This document shows positions 37,328-45,104 of a stretch of 64,000 bases of DNA, piece by piece. Positions within the stretch are counted from its first letter, which is position 1. Each line of letters opens with the position of its first letter. A program made the position numbers and the translations under genes. The notes under the pieces are model-generated. The model saw only the letters and a program-made list of their open reading frames with translations, ran no database searches and was not told the DNA's origin. The DNA is from Aeromonas taiwanensis. Its GTDB lineage: Bacteria > Pseudomonadota > Gammaproteobacteria > Enterobacterales > Aeromonadaceae. Where the stretch lies: positions 1 to 64,000 of the forward strand of contig NZ_CDDD01000049.1 of assembly GCF_000820165.1 (NCBI RefSeq), written 5' to 3'.

Positions 37328-38928
37328 AATTTTTACTTCCAGATCTAATATTGGGGTTGGCGCTTTATTCTTTTGTTAGGAGTGTGTTTCCTCGGGGCGT
37401 TGCACTCGCGCTTAGCTTAGCAATCTATTTCGCTGCTTCATCCATCAGTGACATAAAACAGGAGCATTCAGGTGTGCCTCTTGTTGCTCAGGATATCGTT
37501 TTCGCTGGCCAAGGCGTGTCTTTGTATGAATATATATCTGGAAATCTGATTTTAATTCTTGTGGTATTGGTATTTGTATTTTGTTGGGCAATAATCTCTC
37601 TCTTTAGAGGTAAAAAGGAGCAGTATACCTTAAGACGATTAACTTTAGGATGTATACTCCCATTTTTTGTGTTATGCAAAGCCTACGGCATAGGCTATGT
37701 GAATGAGACAGTAGAAAAAGGCATTTCTTTTTTAGGGTATGATTTTATTGATTATAACTATGCCTCTAACATTCATGAAAATGGCTTTTTATTGCATTTG
37801 TATCAGACAGCGGAGAATATCCGAGCGCCTCAGGCTGGGGTTCATGGGTTTTATAAAGAGAAAAAGTCAGCTAATGATCTGAGATATGAAAGTGAAAACC
37901 AAGATGTCTTGTTTATTTTGTGTGAAGCTTGCTTTACGAGTCAAGACTCGGCGTTCGTAACTCCCATGAATAAGCTTCAGACTCTTGGTTTTTCTCAAGT
38001 TACAATGCACAGCCCCGTATATGGGGGAGGCACTTCAGAAGCTGAATTTGAGTTGCTCACAGGTCTATCATCCAGAGTTATGCCTGGTATCGATTATCAG
38101 GCTTATGCTGGCTTATATAGAGATAATGCAGAAACTATAGCAAGTGAGTTTTCCAGTAAGGGATATGCTACTTTATCATTTCATAATTACTATGATTTCT
38201 TCTGGCGCCGTAATACGGTTCACCCAAAGTTTGGTTTTCAGGCATCATACTTTGTATATAACATGCCACAAGAGTCCTGGACTGGTTTGGGATTTCCAAA
38301 AGACAGTGCTCTGTATGATACAGCCTATAAAGTATATGATGGCCTGGAACAGGGTAAAAAGGCATTCATGTTCCTGATTACTGTTGAAACCCATGGTAGC
38401 TATAAGGATAGTGATAATGACCATGGTGAAGGTGACTATGTATCCAAAATGTCTTCAGCTATTTCATCTTTAATGCAATTTATCCATAAAATGGAGGGAA
38501 GGGCGAAAAGTAAAGGGCACGCTCTATCCATATTCATTGTAGGTGATCATAAGCCATCACTAGCTCGTGTGTTTTATGATAAAGGTATCTTTCCTGAAAA
38601 TGTATTCGATAATGATGAATGGTCGAAAGGGAAGTATTTGATAAAGCCTTCCCTTGATTATAGTGATGAGATGATAATAAATTCTGTTCCTATGTTTTTT
38701 AAAGTTCCTTTGGCTGCTGATACAGAAATTGCGAGAGAATTCATCGAAAACAAGCCTTTTTTCTGTTTGCCATCTTTGATGGCTAATATGCTAGAGAGTG
38801 ACTCAACAAAAAGTTTATTTTGGTTAAACTTATCGAGAGTCTGTTCTAAGGAAGTGAATGGAATTTCTTCGGTGTCTGACTTGAAGGAAATGTTTGAGTT
38901 GCCACTGTATTCAGAACGGCTCTTTTAA
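37324..38928 (+). CDS. LtaS/OpgB-like phosphoglycerol (sulfatase-fold) transferase
   Basis: A 534-aa membrane enzyme of the alkaline-phosphatase/sulfatase superfamily. Four or so N-terminal helices (residues 5-125) precede a periplasmic domain with the LtaS-type residues: VLFILCEACFTSQD (metal-binding Glu), GGGTSEAEFELLTGLSS with the nucleophile Thr, FHNYYDFFWRRN, TVETHGSY and VGDHKPSLA (Asp-His). LtaS/OpgB enzymes move glycerol phosphate from phosphatidylglycerol to sugars. In this cassette it probably decorates the O-antigen with phosphoglycerol or a related group. It starts at GTG 37324, overlapping the wzy stop. Confidence 0.85.
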   Translation: MKFLLPDLILGLALYSFVRSVFPRGVALALSLAIYFAASSISDIKQEHSGVPLVAQDIVFAGQGVSLYEYISGNLILILVVLVFVFCWAIISLFRGKKEQYTLRRLTLGCILPFFVLCKAYGIGYVNETVEKGISFLGYDFIDYNYASNIHENGFLLHLYQTAENIRAPQAGVHGFYKEKKSANDLRYESENQDVLFILCEACFTSQDSAFVTPMNKLQTLGFSQVTMHSPVYGGGTSEAEFELLTGLSSRVMPGIDYQAYAGLYRDNAETIASEFSSKGYATLSFHNYYDFFWRRNTVHPKFGFQASYFVYNMPQESWTGLGFPKDSALYDTAYKVYDGLEQGKKAFMFLITVETHGSYKDSDNDHGEGDYVSKMSSAISSLMQFIHKMEGRAKSKGHALSIFIVGDHKPSLARVFYDKGIFPENVFDNDEWSKGKYLIKPSLDYSDEMIINSVPMFFKVPLAADTEIAREFIENKPFFCLPSLMANMLESDSTKSLFWLNLSRVCSKEVNGISSVSDLKEMFELPLYSERLF

Positions 38929-38931
38929 TCT

Positions 38932-39846
38932 ATGTTGGATGACGAAATGTACCCAAAAGTAGCAGTTTTATTGGCTGCATATAATGGCTTGAAATATCTT
39001 CCTGAACAGTTGGATAGTATATACGGTCAAGTCGGAGTGCAGGTTAATGTATACCTGAGTGTGGATGCGTCAAATGATGGCACCGAGGAGTATATTGCAT
39101 CACTTGCCGTTGAAAGAGATGATGTGAGACATCTTGAATTTGGTTTCAAATTTGGTGGTGCGGCAAAAAATTTCTTTCATTTACTCGAGTCAGTAGACTT
39201 CTCTGAATATGATTATATCGCCTTGGCAGATCAAGATGATATTTGGGCGTCTGATAAGTTGCAGCGAGGTATCTCAAAACTTAAAGAGAACTCTGCATCA
39301 GGTTACTCTAGTAATGTGATGGCGTTTTGGGAAGATGGCCGTGAAGTGATTGTTGAAAAATCTCAGCCACAAGTTGAGTACGACTATTTATTTGAGGCGG
39401 CAGGGCCAGGCTGTACTTATATAATGGATCTGTCTCTCGCATGTGAAATTCAGCAATTTATAAAGAAGCACAATAGTTCAGTTAAAAGCATTGATTTGCA
39501 TGATTGGTTCATATATGCGTATGCTCGTTCCACAAACAGGAAATGGTTTATAGATTCATACCCTGGAATGCGCTACCGCCAACATGGAGGTAATCAGGTC
39601 GGTGCTAATAATAGTCTTCTGGCGGCAAAAAGAAGATGGGGGTTGATAAAAACTAAATGGTACTATGGTGAAATAGTTAAAATATCGACTCTTTTAAATA
39701 TGTGTACAGATCCATTCATTCGAACTTGCCTTTTTGGTGGTTATATGGGAGGTGTGCATCTTGCTCTTCATGCAAATAGGGTTAGACGACGGACAAGAGA
39801 TCGATGGGCTCTTGCTTTAGTTTGTCTTATGGGGGTGTTTTCATGA
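38932..39846 (+). CDS. Glycosyltransferase family 2 (rhamnosyltransferase-like)
   Basis: A 304-aa GT-A transferase: KVAVLLAAYNGLKYLPEQLD, VYLSVDASNDGTEEYI, YIALADQDDIWASDKL (DQDD metal site) and the later IDLHDWFIYAYARS and YRQHGGNQVG, a set often seen in rhamnosyltransferases such as WbbL/RfbN-type enzymes. With dTDP-L-rhamnose genes in the same operon, rhamnose is a plausible donor, but this is inference. Its stop overlaps the epimerase start by 4 bp. Confidence 0.83.
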   Translation: MLDDEMYPKVAVLLAAYNGLKYLPEQLDSIYGQVGVQVNVYLSVDASNDGTEEYIASLAVERDDVRHLEFGFKFGGAAKNFFHLLESVDFSEYDYIALADQDDIWASDKLQRGISKLKENSASGYSSNVMAFWEDGREVIVEKSQPQVEYDYLFEAAGPGCTYIMDLSLACEIQQFIKKHNSSVKSIDLHDWFIYAYARSTNRKWFIDSYPGMRYRQHGGNQVGANNSLLAAKRRWGLIKTKWYYGEIVKISTLLNMCTDPFIRTCLFGGYMGGVHLALHANRVRRRTRDRWALALVCLMGVFS

Positions 39847-40754
39847 GGGTTGCGGTTACTGGAGCAAATGGTTTTTTGGGTACTGCGCTCAGTAAATATT
39901 TGCTCAGTAAGTCAATTGATGTGGTTAAAATACAGCGTCGTAGTGGCGGTGACCACATTATCGATGATATAAATGCTAATACTATTTGGTCCTCTGCGTT
40001 GGAGCAGTGCAATACTGTTATCCATACAGCAGCTAAAGTTCATACTCCGAGCAACGGAGTAAATGGGTTAGCATCCTTTATGGAAGTTAACCGAGACGGT
40101 ACTTTGAATCTAGCTCGTCAAGCGGCAGCATTAGGAGTAAAGCGCTTTATATTCATTAGCACTATAGGTGTTCATGGAGCAAGAACGCATGGTCAGCCAT
40201 TTAATGAAGCGTCACCTCGTCAACCCCACTCAGATTATGCAAAGTCAAAGAATGAAGCCGAACTAGGTTTGAAAAAAGTATCCCTCGACACAGGGATGGA
40301 AGTTGTTGTTATCAGACCGACCTTGATATATGGCCAAGATGCGCCTGGAAATTTCAACCGCTTGGTAAAATTAATTAAATGCAGTCCTGTTCTCCCTTTT
40401 GCTTTATGTGACAACAGAAGAAGTTTTATCTCTGTCAATAACTTGTGTGATTTCATTTTTACTTGTGTCGTCAACCCTGATGCTGCCAATCATGAATTCG
40501 TGATATCCGATGGTCATGCAGTTTCAATTAGTGAATTTACCAATTGCATTGCTGACTCACTCGGAAAGAAAGTATTGCAGTTACCTATTCCTGTATCTGT
40601 CATGTTGAGTCTGGCAAAATTGCTTTCTTGTTCATTTCAAGCAGAGCAATTGTTATGTGACTTGGATGTTGATGTAACCAAGTCGACTTCTTTACTGAAG
40701 TGGACTCCCCCAGAAACCATGGCAGTGGCTATATCAAAAATAAAATGTGAGTAA
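39843..40754 (+). CDS. NAD-dependent sugar epimerase/reductase (WbpV/WreQ-like)
   Basis: A 303-aa short-chain dehydrogenase/reductase of the extended type. It starts MRVAVTGANGFLGTALSKYL, with VIHTAAKVHTPSN, FISTIGVHGARTHG, the catalytic SDYAKSKNEAEL (Tyr-x3-Lys) and VVIRPTLIYGQDAPGNF. With the WbpM-type dehydratase two genes downstream, the likely job is reduction of UDP-4-keto-6-deoxy-N-acetylhexosamine to UDP-D-QuiNAc or UDP-D-FucNAc. It sits directly before the sugar-phosphate transferase that would use the product. An alternative is a UDP-GlcNAc 4-epimerase (Gne-like). Confidence 0.8.
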   Translation: MRVAVTGANGFLGTALSKYLLSKSIDVVKIQRRSGGDHIIDDINANTIWSSALEQCNTVIHTAAKVHTPSNGVNGLASFMEVNRDGTLNLARQAAALGVKRFIFISTIGVHGARTHGQPFNEASPRQPHSDYAKSKNEAELGLKKVSLDTGMEVVVIRPTLIYGQDAPGNFNRLVKLIKCSPVLPFALCDNRRSFISVNNLCDFIFTCVVNPDAANHEFVISDGHAVSISEFTNCIADSLGKKVLQLPIPVSVMLSLAKLLSCSFQAEQLLCDLDVDVTKSTSLLKWTPPETMAVAISKIKCE

Positions 40755-40757
40755 AAT

Positions 40758-41309
40758 ATGATTCGTTTACTAGATATTACCTTATCTTTTTTCGGGCTTG
40801 TTTTTCTATTCCCAATACTTATATTGCTGATGTTGGCTGGTTTGTTTGATACTGGCTCTCCTCTTTTCTGCCAAACGAGAGTAGGCAGGAACAAAAAACC
40901 ATTTGTCTTGGTTAAATTTAGAACGATGAAGCTTGATACTGCTTCTGTCGCTAGCCATTTGGCGAGCTCCTCTTCGATCACCCCTTTCGGGCGCTTCTTA
41001 CGCAAAAGCAAATTGGATGAGTTACCTCAGTTATGGAATGTATTGAAAGGGGAAATGAGTTTGGTCGGTCCAAGACCTTGCCTTTATAACCAGGATGAGT
41101 TGATTGACGCGAGAGACCAATTTGGCGTGTTTAAGGTTAGGCCTGGAGTTACAGGATTAGCTCAAGTAAGTAATATTGATATGTCAACACCAGCACTTCT
41201 AGCGAAAACTGATGCAGAAATGATTCGTTCTCTTTCAGTAAAATCTTATTTCAACTACATACTGCAGACTGTTATAGGAAAAGGTGCCGGGGATAGGGTA
41301 AAACCCTGA
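40758..41309 (+). CDS. Undecaprenyl-phosphate sugar-1-phosphate transferase
   Basis: A 183-aa bacterial sugar transferase (short WbaP-domain form, PglC/WreU-like). It has one membrane segment (RLLDITLSFFGLVFLFPILI) followed by the conserved catalytic domain: FVLVKFRTM, RFLRKSKLDELPQLWNVLKG, MSLVGPRP and VRPGVTGLAQV. It transfers a sugar 1-phosphate to undecaprenyl phosphate and so starts each O-unit. The neighbouring WbpV-like and WbpM-like genes suggest that the first sugar is QuiNAc or FucNAc. It lacks the long N-terminal membrane region of WbaP. Confidence 0.9.
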   Translation: MIRLLDITLSFFGLVFLFPILILLMLAGLFDTGSPLFCQTRVGRNKKPFVLVKFRTMKLDTASVASHLASSSSITPFGRFLRKSKLDELPQLWNVLKGEMSLVGPRPCLYNQDELIDARDQFGVFKVRPGVTGLAQVSNIDMSTPALLAKTDAEMIRSLSVKSYFNYILQTVIGKGAGDRVKP

Positions 41310-41353
41310 AATAGTCTATTCCTGTAATTTTAAGCGTTGATAGGTGTGCACTA

Positions 41354-43321
41354 ATGCTTACATATTTTTTGGGTCTTTCACGTACCTTGAAGAGGGTCGT
41401 CTCAATTTTAATCGATGCTTGCTTGCTGGGTGTCGCATTTTGGGGAGGGTATTGGGTTAGGCTAGATACCGGCATGCCTTTTAATAGCTTGCTGCATTGG
41501 GAGCTTCTAGCTGTATTAGTTCCTGTCACTGTATTGATATTTGCCAAACTTGGCTTGTATCGTGCTGTGTTACGCTATGTTGGCTTCAAAGTATTATGGA
41601 CAGTGTCATTGGGTGTATTCCTGTCTACGATGTCACTTGTCATGCTTGCATTTTTCTTTGAAGCATTTTTACCAAGAACTGTATCTGTAATCTATTTTTC
41701 TTTCGCCATTTTACTGGTGGGTGGTGTCAGGCTATTTTTCAGGATGCTAGTTAATAGAGGGCAGGCGAGTCGTATCCCTGTACTCATCTATGGTGCAGGA
41801 TCATCTGGGCGGCAACTTCAGTTGGCCTTGAATCAAGGGCAGGAGTTTTTTCCGGTTGCATTTGTTGATGACTCTCCCGCTTTAAGAAAAACGATGATAC
41901 AGGGTATCAACGTTTATTCTCCCGAGCTTATCGGGGAGCTTATTGCACGGTTTGATATCAAAAAAATACTACTGGCAATACCTAGTGCTTCTCGCTCTGT
42001 GCGTCAAGCTGTTATCCATCGATTGGAGCACTTCCCTTGTGAGGTTCTTTCGATTCCAGGTATGGCCGATTTGGTTGGTGGTCATGCTTTAATTGATGAG
42101 CTGAAAGAGGTATCTATTGAGGATCTGTTGGGACGAGATCCTGTGGACCCGATATCTGGACTGTTAAATGCCAATATTAGTGGCAAGAGAGTCATGGTGA
42201 CCGGGGCCGGTGGTTCAATAGGTTCTGAGTTGTGTCGGCAGATTGTATTTTGCAAGCCTGAGAAGCTTGTGTTGTTTGAGCTTTCTGAATATGGGTTATA
42301 TGCAATCGAAAAAGAATTGAATGAATTATGCAAGAACAACAACCTTAGTGTTGACATCATCCCATTACTTGGTTCGGTGCAGCGCCAGCATAGGTTGAGT
42401 GCCGTCATGGAAAGTTTCTCGATTCAGACTGTATATCATGCTGCCGCATATAAGCATGTTCCTCTCGTTGAATATAATGTTGTTGAGGGTGTTAGGAATA
42501 ATGTTTTTGGTACCCTTTACTGTGCTCAAGCTTCAATAGAGGCTGGTGTAGAAACCTTTGTCCTGATTTCAACAGACAAGGCTGTAAGACCGACGAATAC
42601 CATGGGGGCAACAAAGCGTTTAGCGGAACTCGTTTTGCAGGCACTTGCTTCAGAACAACATAAGACTCGTTTTTGTATGGTGAGATTTGGTAATGTTCTG
42701 GGTTCGTCGGGGTCGGTAGTTCCCTTGTTTCGTCAACAAATTCTTCGTGGTGGTCCTATTACCGTCACGCATCCCGATATCATTCGATATTTTATGACGA
42801 TTCCTGAGGCATCTCAGTTGGTCATACAGGCTGGCGCAATGGGGGCTGGGGGAGATGTCTTTGTCCTGGATATGGGCAAACCGGTGAAAATACTGGATCT
42901 AGCTCATAGAATGATCCGTTTGAGTGGACTTACGTTAAAAGATGAGCTTAATCCTGAAGGTGATATAGCAATCAACATCACAGGCTTACGTCCGGGGGAA
43001 AAGCTTTTCGAGGAGTTGCTAATTGGTGATGACGTTCAAGGTACTAGTCATCCTCGCATCATGACGGCTCGTGAGGGCATGCTGCCATGGCAAAGTCTTC
43101 GTGAATATCTTGTGAGTTTGGATGAGGCTTGTCATGCCTTCGAACATGACAGGATACGAAGCATATTACTGAGTGCACCAATAGGTTTTAAACCCACAGA
43201 TGATATTTGTGATCTTGTTTGGCACTCGCGCCAAAAAAATAAGCAGCACATAAAAAAAACTCATGCTCATGGGATTAATTTCTTAACGGCGGAATCCCAT
43301 GTGTCTGGTCACAACCAATGA
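41354..43321 (+). CDS. UDP-GlcNAc 4,6-dehydratase, WbpM/FlaA1-like
   Basis: A 655-aa membrane-bound nucleotide-sugar dehydratase. The N-terminal quarter has four membrane helices, then a Rossmann CoA-binding-like domain (LIYGAGSSGRQLQLAL). The catalytic half begins MVTGAGGSIGSELCRQIVFC, with HAAAYKHVPLVEYN, LISTDKAVRPTNTMGATKR (the Met-x3-Lys variant of the SDR triad typical of WbpM) and MVRFGNVLGSSGSVVPLFR. The product is UDP-4-keto-6-deoxy-GlcNAc, precursor of QuiNAc/FucNAc. It is the last intact gene of the AT-rich cassette; a decayed ugd remnant follows 45 bp later. wbpM-type genes commonly end O-antigen loci. Confidence 0.93.
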   Translation: MLTYFLGLSRTLKRVVSILIDACLLGVAFWGGYWVRLDTGMPFNSLLHWELLAVLVPVTVLIFAKLGLYRAVLRYVGFKVLWTVSLGVFLSTMSLVMLAFFFEAFLPRTVSVIYFSFAILLVGGVRLFFRMLVNRGQASRIPVLIYGAGSSGRQLQLALNQGQEFFPVAFVDDSPALRKTMIQGINVYSPELIGELIARFDIKKILLAIPSASRSVRQAVIHRLEHFPCEVLSIPGMADLVGGHALIDELKEVSIEDLLGRDPVDPISGLLNANISGKRVMVTGAGGSIGSELCRQIVFCKPEKLVLFELSEYGLYAIEKELNELCKNNNLSVDIIPLLGSVQRQHRLSAVMESFSIQTVYHAAAYKHVPLVEYNVVEGVRNNVFGTLYCAQASIEAGVETFVLISTDKAVRPTNTMGATKRLAELVLQALASEQHKTRFCMVRFGNVLGSSGSVVPLFRQQILRGGPITVTHPDIIRYFMTIPEASQLVIQAGAMGAGGDVFVLDMGKPVKILDLAHRMIRLSGLTLKDELNPEGDIAINITGLRPGEKLFEELLIGDDVQGTSHPRIMTAREGMLPWQSLREYLVSLDEACHAFEHDRIRSILLSAPIGFKPTDDICDLVWHSRQKNKQHIKKTHAHGINFLTAESHVSGHNQ

Positions 43322-43366
43322 GGGATTTGATATCATGCCCCTTTATATCATCTTTATAGGCTGCAT

Positions 43367-43540
43367 ATGGTGAAAATTGCCGTAGCGGAAACCGGCTATG
43401 TCGGTCTGTCCCATCCCGTGCTGCTTGCCCAGCACAACGAAGTTGTCGCCCTTGACCTAGTGGCTGAGAAAGTTTAGCTCATCAAGCAGGGCATGTACCC
43501 CATCGCAGACAACGAGCTGAACACCTATGCCCAAGCCCAT
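43367..43540 (+). pseudogene. ugd: UDP-glucose 6-dehydrogenase remnant
   Basis: From ATG 43367 the frame reads MVKIAVAETGYVGLSHPVLL and AQHNEVVALDLVAEKV, a clear Ugd N-terminus, then a TAG stop at 43475. Beyond the stop the same frame continues with LIKQGMYPIADNELNTYAQA, still Ugd-like. Similarity then fades around 43530-43540 and no full-length gene follows. The remnant has substitutions in the GxGxxG motif region (GTGYVGLSN expected). It lies at the junction where the AT-rich cassette ends. Confidence 0.85.
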
Positions 43541-43918
43541 GATCTGGGTCACCGCTATATCATCGAAAGAGTAGGGTTGGACCTAGGAGCGATAGTCACC
43601 ACAACAATCTCTCCTTCGGTAATGGTAGTCCAGTGTGGGCTGTGGACTCATCGAGACCTTGAGGTGGGTCATCGGTCAGCCATCCACCTAGTATATGATG
43701 TCGATGATGCTAATGTAGCCAGACGACGTGCATGCTATCTGGTCTGATCTCAGGGGGGCGATAGCGTCGGTTATCAGCCCAAAATGACGGTTGCTGTGGT
43801 TTGAAAACCTATATCGACGATATCGTTACTATTATCGGCAAGCCCCATCCTTGCGGGCCTGCCGCGACCTTGGCGGTGGACCTGTCCACCCAGTTTACAA
43901 TAAGAGAAATGCAATAAT
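43541..43918. other. Degenerate segment between ugd remnant and wzz
   Basis: No intact gene. An open frame continues to 43747 without recognisable similarity. Near the right end (43804-43917) a stretch reads KTYIDDIVTIIGKPHPCGPA before a TAA at 43915-43917. This weakly recalls the YIDDIVE motif of UDP-glucuronate 4-epimerases, genes often adjacent to ugd. The stretch appears to be a graveyard of sugar-nucleotide genes. Confidence 0.4.
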
Positions 43919-45016
43919 ATGAGCAATCAAGAATCTACCTTGACACACTCACAGCCTGATCTTCCCCAAGGGTGGGTGTCGACTCGGCCTAGCCGTGAGG
44001 TCGACTTGCGTGATCTGATCCTTACGCTCTGGAGCAGCAAACTGCTGATCCTCTGCGTTGCCGGTTTGTTTGCGGCGGGAGGCATCGTCTATGCGCTGTT
44101 GGCCCCCCAAGTGTGGGTCAGCCAGGCCGAGATCAAGCCGCCTACCCTTAAGGAGATGGAATCCCTTGAACTTAACATCAACCAGTTGATAAATGCCCAA
44201 GTTCCAGAGACCGCCTTCACCGCCTTCGAGAAGAAGGCGCTTTATGATAACTTCGTTAATAATTTCAACAGCTTCGACAACAAGAGTCAATTCTTGTTGG
44301 AAGAAGGTTATCTGGATGCAGAAGCTGCGAAGCGAGGTGTCACTGACGACAAGGGCAAGCGGCGGCTGCTCCGGATGATGGCTGAGGGGATCAGCGCCAA
44401 GGCACCGGACAAGTTGCGAGAGGATGTCACACTCTCCTTTGCTGCCGATACTGCCACTGAAGCCAAGGCTCGCCTTGAGCATTATATCGTCTTTGTCCAG
44501 CAGAACGAGTCGACGGTTAAGGGCCAGGAGCTCATCACCATCTGGCAGAACCGGATCAAGACGTTGCAAACCCAGTATGAGAGCGCTAAGGCCGATACTC
44601 TCAAGCAACTAAAAGATGACATACAGCGTACCTCATACAGCCTGCGTATCAGCCAAGCAGCAGGGATCGATTCTCCGGTCGAGAATCTCAATATCCGCGA
44701 TGGTTTTGCTATCGAATTGGGATCCCGCGCGTTGGCGGAAAAACTCAAGGTCCTTAAGGAGATCAAGAATCCTGATATATTAAACCCGGCCCTGAATGCT
44801 CTTCGCTTGCAACTGGGCAGCCTTCAGGCCATCAAGCTCGAGGTGCCGCCATTCCAGTCCTTCGTCTATCTGGCCTCGCCAAGCGAGCCCTTGAGCCGTG
44901 ACAAGCCCAAGCGTCCCTTGGTCGTGGTGCTGGCCACCCTGCTTGGCGGCATGCTGGGGGTGGGAATCGTGCTGGTGCGCCATGCTTTTCGCAAGCATGA
45001 GCCAGAGCAGGCATAA
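43919..45016 (+). CDS. wzz: O-antigen chain-length determinant Wzz
   Basis: A 365-aa polysaccharide co-polymerase 1 protein that sets the modal O-antigen length by interacting with Wzy. It has TM1 at about residues 38-62 (LLILCVAGLFAAGGIVYALL), a long periplasmic helical domain (about 65-325) and TM2 at about 334-356 (PLVVVLATLLGGMLGVGIVL), with the family proline-rich segment before TM2 (ASPSEPLSRDKPKRP). It lacks a C-terminal kinase domain. GC content is back at the core level, so wzz lies outside the exchanged cassette. A strong terminator follows at 45034. Confidence 0.93.
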   Translation: MSNQESTLTHSQPDLPQGWVSTRPSREVDLRDLILTLWSSKLLILCVAGLFAAGGIVYALLAPQVWVSQAEIKPPTLKEMESLELNINQLINAQVPETAFTAFEKKALYDNFVNNFNSFDNKSQFLLEEGYLDAEAAKRGVTDDKGKRRLLRMMAEGISAKAPDKLREDVTLSFAADTATEAKARLEHYIVFVQQNESTVKGQELITIWQNRIKTLQTQYESAKADTLKQLKDDIQRTSYSLRISQAAGIDSPVENLNIRDGFAIELGSRALAEKLKVLKEIKNPDILNPALNALRLQLGSLQAIKLEVPPFQSFVYLASPSEPLSRDKPKRPLVVVLATLLGGMLGVGIVLVRHAFRKHEPEQA

Positions 45017-45033
45017 TCGTTACTAGATGAATC

Positions 45034-45060
45034 AAAGGGGGGGCTTAGCCCCCTTTTTGT
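45034..45060 (+). terminator. Terminator of the O-antigen operon (after wzz)
   Basis: AAAGGGGG and CCCCCTTT pair around GGCTTAG, followed by TT-G-TTT, 17 bp after the wzz stop. Confidence 0.92.
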
Positions 45061-45104
45061 TTCTTGGGTGGAGTGATGAACATGAGTGAGTGGGGTCAGG
45101 GAAG

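Noticed and set aside
43493..43747. An 84-codon frame starting with MYPIADNELN
   Set aside because: Its beginning is the continuation of the broken ugd frame and the rest has no similarity; treated as decayed sequence, not a gene.
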